A program made the position numbers and the translations under genes. A DNA stretch of 64,000 bases from Ustilago trichophora. Lineage: Eukaryota > Basidiomycota > Ustilaginomycetes > Ustilaginales > Ustilaginaceae. Of this stretch, positions 59,479 to 64,000 are shown piece by piece. Below the pieces are notes generated by a model. That model did not search any database, was not told the origin of the DNA, and saw nothing but the letters and a program-made list of their open reading frames with translations. The DNA lies in contig OOIN01000012.1 of the NCBI GenBank assembly GCA_900323505.1, forward strand, positions 496,001 through 560,000, in the 5' to 3' direction. How positions within the stretch are numbered: the first letter of the stretch is position 1; each line of letters opens with the position of its first letter.

Positions 59479-59983
59479 TTAAAAACCGTGGACCTTGACG
59501 TCGGCCTTGGGAGTGATTCCTTCCTGCACGATGAAAGTGGCAACCTTCTGGCGCTGATCACCCTGAAGCTGGATCACCTGTCCGAGGTCCTCGTCGTCAA
59601 CAATGGTACCGTTGCATGCGAATTCCTTCTTGAAGGCCTTCAGCAGCTTCTTCTGGTCATACTCTGGAGAGTGGCGAGAAGCGTGCATGGGCAGGGTGCG
59701 GATTGCCATCGGTGATCGCAAGTGGTAGCAGGAGAAAAAGGATCAGAATCAAGTCAGTAGATGTTCAGAGTGGTGTAGCGCAAGAGAGAATCGGGCAAGC
59801 ATACATACCTTTGGGCAATCCCTGAAGAGTAGTGAGAGTCTTACGTCCGTTCCTCTGCTGAATACGGATGTGGACGTAGTTCTGGGTCTGTTGCTTCTTG
59901 GTAGCCTGGGAGGTAGCGTCTGGCTTTGACTCGTCGCCGAGATCGGCGAAGGGATCGTAACTGGAAAGGTTTTGAATATTCAT
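59479..59983 (-). CDS. SUI1: translation initiation factor eIF1 (SUI1), 2 exons
   Basis: A start-codon fidelity factor bound to the 40S ribosome. Exons on the minus strand are 59983-59809 and 59663-59479 (intron 145 nt, GTATGT...CAG, phase 1), giving 119 residues. The N-terminus MNIQNLSSYDPFADLGDESK is typical for eIF1. The SUI1 domain follows: HIRIQQRNGRKTLTTLQGLPK, then across the junction EYDQKKLLKAFKKEFACNGTIV, QLQGDQRQKVATFIVQEGI and the end KADVKVHGF. The donor G of the split Glu codon is restored by acceptor 59664. Somewhat longer than yeast Sui1 (108). The chance that the start is wrong is small, as the first ATG is the only one upstream in frame. Confidence 0.97.
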
Positions 59984-60998
59984 AAGCTATTTGCGATCGA
60001 CGGTGGATCAGGAGCAGGACCTGACTGATAGAGAGAGAGAGAGAAGCGAGTGGTGGTGGTGATGTGGTGGTGCAGAGGAAAGGATAAACCCTGAAGATGG
60101 GGATGAATGAAACTTGGAAAAGGGAATGAGAATGATGGCAGATGTGAAGCGTTGCTGAGGCGGAGACGTGACTAATAGACACACTCACACACACACACAT
60201 CGTCTCCTCTCACACTCTCATGTTGAGATCCTCTCCCTCCTGCCGTGGCTGAGCCCGAACATCAAAGCTGTGTCGAGTCAAATCTCGCTTTGCACGCGCA
60301 GAGAGTATGTAGCCCCTGCCCAGTTGCTGAGTTGCAAAGACGCGCGACTGCGCAAAGGCGATCGAAAAGGGGATCCGCTTCTGAACCCCTTTGCAGCCTG
60401 TTGTGTGGAACTGAGCCAAAACATGTTCAGCTTCAAATTTCTGCGCTCAGCAAGGAGACATTTTCAAATCGAAATTATGAGTTGAAACGCTGCAGACAAG
60501 CTAAGGCATTCCAAGGTGATCTACGCATTTCTAATTAATTTGGCAAAAATCAATTTCAATTCGCTTCATGCTGTAGAGCACAGCGAAAACTGATCTTTGC
60601 CGCTGCACTTCTGTCGTACGGCTCGAATCCTCTTCTCAGAAACATTCAACATGCCGCGTTCTGCCTCCCACCCAAAGAAGACCGGAGCACAGATGCAGAC
60701 GCTACGACGGCGCAAGACAGCGTCACACGCAGCACTATATACACAGAGCAGACTCACACACGAGGCAAAAGTGGAGACAAGTCGTTCGAGAACATGTGTG
60801 TTGATAAAGTACAAGGTACAGCGAATACATGGAAAATGGTGATGTTGCGTTCCGTCAAGAGGGTTGGGCTCATCGACCAGATTGGTCCCAGAAGCCCATG
60901 GTATGCGTGTATAGTATCAATAGACCCTATTTCAGAAATACATATGCTGTGTTCGAAGAAGATCGTGTGTGGGATGCAGACAGAGAGAGGGAGGGAGG

Positions 60999-61042
<44 letters not shown>

Positions 61043-61313
61043 GAAAGAGAGGTAGCAGATGAAGCCTAAAGACAAGCGTCGATCTCAAAAACGAGGCCTG
61101 AGGAAGGTGGGGGCAAAGGACGAGAGGCTGTGTCAAAGACGAGTCGACAGAGATAGGGTTGGCAACACTGGACCCAAGGGGGAAAGAAAGCGAGATGCAT
61201 GAACCGATACCGTTGAAATGCTGGAAGCTGTAGAGCAGAAAGATATGTGTCAAGTACAAAACACGATGAAGGAGGGACTGATAGGACAACCTGCAAGAAG
61301 AAAGGGACCATTC
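59984..61313. promoter_or_regulatory. eIF1 promoter and 3' flank of the White Collar 2 gene
   Basis: 1.3 kb with a CA-rich run at about 60180-60200 and a GA-rich repeat at about 60980-61040. ORFs here start with non-ATG codons or are low complexity. No gene supported. Confidence 0.5.
60978..61040. repeat. polypurine (GAGGGA)/(GA)n tract
   Basis: About 60 bases of pure purine on the plus strand: GGGA repeats followed by about 16 GA units. Such mirror-repeat polypurine DNA can form triplex structures; whether it does so here is unknown. Confidence 0.9.
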
Positions 61314-64000
61314 TTACATGTGGCCTCCACCCATCCCGTTCAAGCCATTGTTTTGATGCTGATGCGGATTCTCGTCAAACGAACCACGATTGGCAAAGCC
61401 GTTCGGCGACGAGTTGATCATGCCCTGCATGTTCATACCGGGTGGTAGCGAGCCGGGCGGTGCCATCGAGATGCCTTGAAGCTGACCGCTATCAGCGCGA
61501 TTGAACGGATGCGGGTGGCCATGCTGCATCGAGTGTCCATGGGGTATCATGTGCCCGCCCATGCCGACATTCATGCCGACACCAGCGCCAACACCACCCG
61601 CAGGAGGCATGCCGCTACCAGCACTCATCATGGCACCGGCCGCCATGTTTGGGTCGCCACCTTTGCGCTTGATCTTCTTGGCCCAGCGCAGACCACAAGC
61701 GTTGCAGAGGGTCTTAGGACCTAGAGGACCTTTCCGCCACTCTGGCGAGTCGACACGTCCGCAGTCGGTGCAGACATGGTCGCCGTCATCCTGCTTGGGC
61801 TTCTTTTTGCGTCGCGCATCGTCTGCTGCGTTGGCAGCAGCATCTGCAACCGCACCTCCAGCTCCATTCTGGTTGGCGGTCGCATCCTCATCCGACTCGT
61901 CGCCAGCAGAGACGCCAAGACCAGCCAGAACCTCGTCTCTGGCGCTGTTGTTGCGCATGAGCGGACTGGTCGGATGCGATCCGATCGAGTTTTGCCGCGA
62001 ACCGTGGCCCATTGGCCTTTGACTACCCTGTTGAGGAAGAATACGGCCATCCGGACCGACGGCAGCGGCACCGAACATGGGATTGACCGGATGGGCCCAC
62101 CCACCTGCCATGGCTTCATTCTCGAGCTCCTGCTTGAGCAAGTCGGGGTGGTAGGCAGCGGCGAGAGAGTTGCGGTCGTGCTCATTGTCCGGACCGGTGA
62201 GATCCATGTCGGCGATAAGCAGGCGCAGCTTTTCGTTTTCGAGCTTGAGTTCGAGGAATGAGTCGAGCATGCTCGTATTCTTGCTTGGATACGGTCGTGC
62301 CGAGCAGAAGAAGCATTGCAATTGCGAACGCGACGAACTGGTGGCATCGCTCGTCGGTGTCTGTAGTGTCTGCTCCTGACTGAGCGGGTGCGCAGCTTTC
62401 GAACTGGTAGAAAGGTTGGGTGCCATGTTCTCAGACTTGACCTTGCCCTTTTGCGCCTCGCTATCGGCACCCTTAGGCGTAGAGCCGCTGCCTTCGTTGT
62501 CTGCCCGCGACTCATCTTGATCTTTGGCCGCATCGGTCGAGCCATCGGTCCCGGTGGCTGCTGCTGGCTCAGGTGGGAAGTAAGGATGGCCTGTCGCCTC
62601 AAAGACAATGTAGTCTCCGTCGCGCGTGAACGCATCGGCGTGCTCGACCTCGCTACGGCGTTCGCTGTTTCGCTCTTTCTCTTCACCCGTGTCTCCGGCG
62701 GACGATGCGTTGTCACTGGAAGACTTTTCGCCTTTCTTGGATGTACGAGTGGACTTCGGCTTGGTCTTGAAGCGATAGTAGGTCAACAGCTCGCCCTTGC
62801 TGCTCCGCATCCTGTCGATCTCACGTTCCACCGATGCAACATCCTGAGGATGAACAAATTCGGTGAGTTTGCGTCCCTTGAGCTCCTCGCTCTTCCAGCC
62901 CGTGAGACCTTGTACGCTGGGACTGGCAAACAAGATGACACCTTCTGGATCCAGGACATGAACAAAGTCGAGAAGCTCCTCGACGACACGGCCGGTCCAA
63001 CCTTTGCGCTTGGTAAAGTCGGTCGCAGCCGACGAACCACTGGCGCTCACGTCGACACCGCGAAGGATCTGGCTGCCTAGGCCGGGAGGATGACTGGCAG
63101 CATGACCGCCCATGGCGGAAAGCGCCTGCGTTCCGAGAAACGAGTGGCTATGCTGTTGACCCACCGGATACAAGGGCGGGGGTTGCGGATAACCAAGACC
63201 GCCTCCGTATGGGTCTTGTGCGCCATTACCGAGCTCGATGCTGCTGAAAGAACGCTGACCAAATCCTGGAGGGCCTGCAACTTCAGATCCACTTCGAGAC
63301 CTGCGATGGCGGAAAGGCGGTCGTGCAGCAAAGGAAGTAGGCTGTCCATTTGGGCCAATTTCTGGCATGGGTGTGGATCCGATACTGTTGATGTCGCTGA
63401 TGCCACTGCTACTGGTGCTGTCGTTGTGCAAGAGCACCGGCTTATTGCCTGCCTGCATCTGGTTCGGGTTGATGGGAGCACCACCAAACGTCATTCGTCT
63501 ACGCTTGCCCTGTGCCGACTCTTCGCTGCCGTTAGAGCTCGGACCATCCGGCTCGAAGCCGTTGATGTTGGCGCTGAAGTCCGAGTTGGAAGGCGCACGC
63601 ATCGACATGGCGCCATTCACATCGACGCCACCCTGCTGCATGTAGTCCGGCATGGTGTTGGTCATTCCATTCCACGTGCCGTCAGTCGGTTGACCCGGCT
63701 GCGAAAGGTCGTTGTTCTTTTGGGATTGACGTCTAGAAGCAGGTGCGGATGCGGATCCATTGAAGCCAAGGTGGCCGTAGGCAGCGGCAGCGGCCGCGGA
63801 TGCAGCGGGATCCAAGCCGTTAGGCACCATGGATGGGACGAAGCGCTGTGATGGGTCGGCGTCCATGGGTCTACTTTGCATTCCCACGCCGGCATGTTGT
63901 GGCATCATCATCTGGGCAGGGTGTGAGAAGTTGTGGGAGGCAGAGGCGGGATCAAAACCAACGAAGGCCGAACTAGGCGCTTCATTTGGCGCATTGCCTT
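61314..64000 (-). CDS. WC2: White Collar 2-type GATA/PAS photoregulator, 5' end beyond window
   Basis: A blue-light and clock transcription factor partner of White Collar 1. The stop is at 61314. The frame is open past the ATG at 63911 to the window edge (NAPNEAPSSAFVGFDPASA and on), so the true N-terminus is probably outside and the protein is partial. The visible part has a Q/M/P/G-rich N-terminal region. A PAS domain (VVEELLDFVHVLDPEGVILFASPSVQGLTGWKSEELKGRKLTEFVHPQD...) continues through a charged insert to DGDYIVFEATGHPYF. A GATA-type zinc finger near the C-terminus has Cys-x2-Cys-x18-Cys-x2-Cys (CTDCGRVDSPEWRKG...LCNACG), the loop length typical of white-collar fingers. A G/M/H-rich tail ends the protein. 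No LOV flavin-binding cysteine motif is seen, which fits WC-2 rather than WC-1. Confidence 0.9.
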   Translation of the reverse strand, partial: GNAPNEAPSSAFVGFDPASASHNFSHPAQMMMPQHAGVGMQSRPMDADPSQRFVPSMVPNGLDPAASAAAAAAYGHLGFNGSASAPASRRQSQKNNDLSQPGQPTDGTWNGMTNTMPDYMQQGGVDVNGAMSMRAPSNSDFSANINGFEPDGPSSNGSEESAQGKRRRMTFGGAPINPNQMQAGNKPVLLHNDSTSSSGISDINSIGSTPMPEIGPNGQPTSFAARPPFRHRRSRSGSEVAGPPGFGQRSFSSIELGNGAQDPYGGGLGYPQPPPLYPVGQQHSHSFLGTQALSAMGGHAASHPPGLGSQILRGVDVSASGSSAATDFTKRKGWTGRVVEELLDFVHVLDPEGVILFASPSVQGLTGWKSEELKGRKLTEFVHPQDVASVEREIDRMRSSKGELLTYYRFKTKPKSTRTSKKGEKSSSDNASSAGDTGEEKERNSERRSEVEHADAFTRDGDYIVFEATGHPYFPPEPAAATGTDGSTDAAKDQDESRADNEGSGSTPKGADSEAQKGKVKSENMAPNLSTSSKAAHPLSQEQTLQTPTSDATSSSRSQLQCFFCSARPYPSKNTSMLDSFLELKLENEKLRLLIADMDLTGPDNEHDRNSLAAAYHPDLLKQELENEAMAGGWAHPVNPMFGAAAVGPDGRILPQQGSQRPMGHGSRQNSIGSHPTSPLMRNNSARDEVLAGLGVSAGDESDEDATANQNGAGGAVADAAANAADDARRKKKPKQDDGDHVCTDCGRVDSPEWRKGPLGPKTLCNACGLRWAKKIKRKGGDPNMAAGAMMSAGSGMPPAGGVGAGVGMNVGMGGHMIPHGHSMQHGHPHPFNRADSGQLQGISMAPPGSLPPGMNMQGMINSSPNGFANRGSFDENPHQHQNNGLNGMGGGHM

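Noticed and set aside
60597..60842. 81-codon plus-strand frame in the eIF1 upstream region
   Set aside because: It starts with TTG, has no conserved features and sits in simple-sequence-rich DNA.

Overview
The window reads as an ordinary protein-coding chromosome segment of a basidiomycete yeast or smut fungus of the Ustilago/Sporisorium type. The evidence is moderate GC content, long intron-poor ORFs, short introns (about 77-120 nt) starting GTAAGT or a close variant, a free-standing 5S rRNA gene between protein genes, and fungal lineage genes (SET1, copper-fist factor, White Collar 2, CHL4). The species assignment is inference. There are no viral, transposon, CRISPR or bacterial-type features.

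Layout, left to right: an FG-nucleoporin with a Ran-binding domain (-), a DUF2408/UPF0662 protein (-), an HMT1-type vacuolar ABC transporter (-), a spliced class I aminotransferase (+), RPN6 of the 26S proteasome (-, 3 exons), an ARA2-like aldo/keto reductase (-), a MAM3/CNNM-type membrane protein (-), a small 3-exon gene of unknown function (-), ARL1 (-, 3 exons), SmE (+, 3 exons), VPS29 (-, 2 exons), SET1 (+), CLF1 (-), a copper-fist factor (+), a 5S rRNA gene (+), a RED/IK-type splicing protein (-), pyridoxal kinase (+), MIC19 (-, 2 exons), CHL4/CENP-N (+), mitochondrial ornithine acetyltransferase ArgJ (+), a membrane-anchored thioredoxin-like protein without catalytic cysteines (-), an aprataxin/Hnt3-like HIT protein (-), a large polytopic membrane protein (+), succinyl-CoA:3-ketoacid CoA transferase (+), eIF1/SUI1 (-, 2 exons) and a White Collar 2 photoreceptor partner that runs off the right edge (-).

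The genes do not form a pathway cluster. They are housekeeping functions (splicing: SmE, CLF1, RED-like; trafficking: ARL1, VPS29; chromatin and kinetochore: SET1, CHL4; mitochondria: MIC19, ArgJ, SCOT; proteostasis and translation: RPN6, eIF1), arranged in alternating divergent and convergent pairs. Exon structures were worked out by hand from splice signals and reading-frame continuity.

I found no convincing new multi-gene system. The points most worth a second look are: a palindromic TACTGTACAG-type motif that recurs in many intergenic regions; an aprataxin that has lost most of its zinc-finger ligands; a nucleoredoxin-like protein with a cysteine-free active site and a C-terminal membrane anchor; three tandem copies of a roughly 90-residue unit in the DUF2408 protein; and a large charged insert in VPS29.
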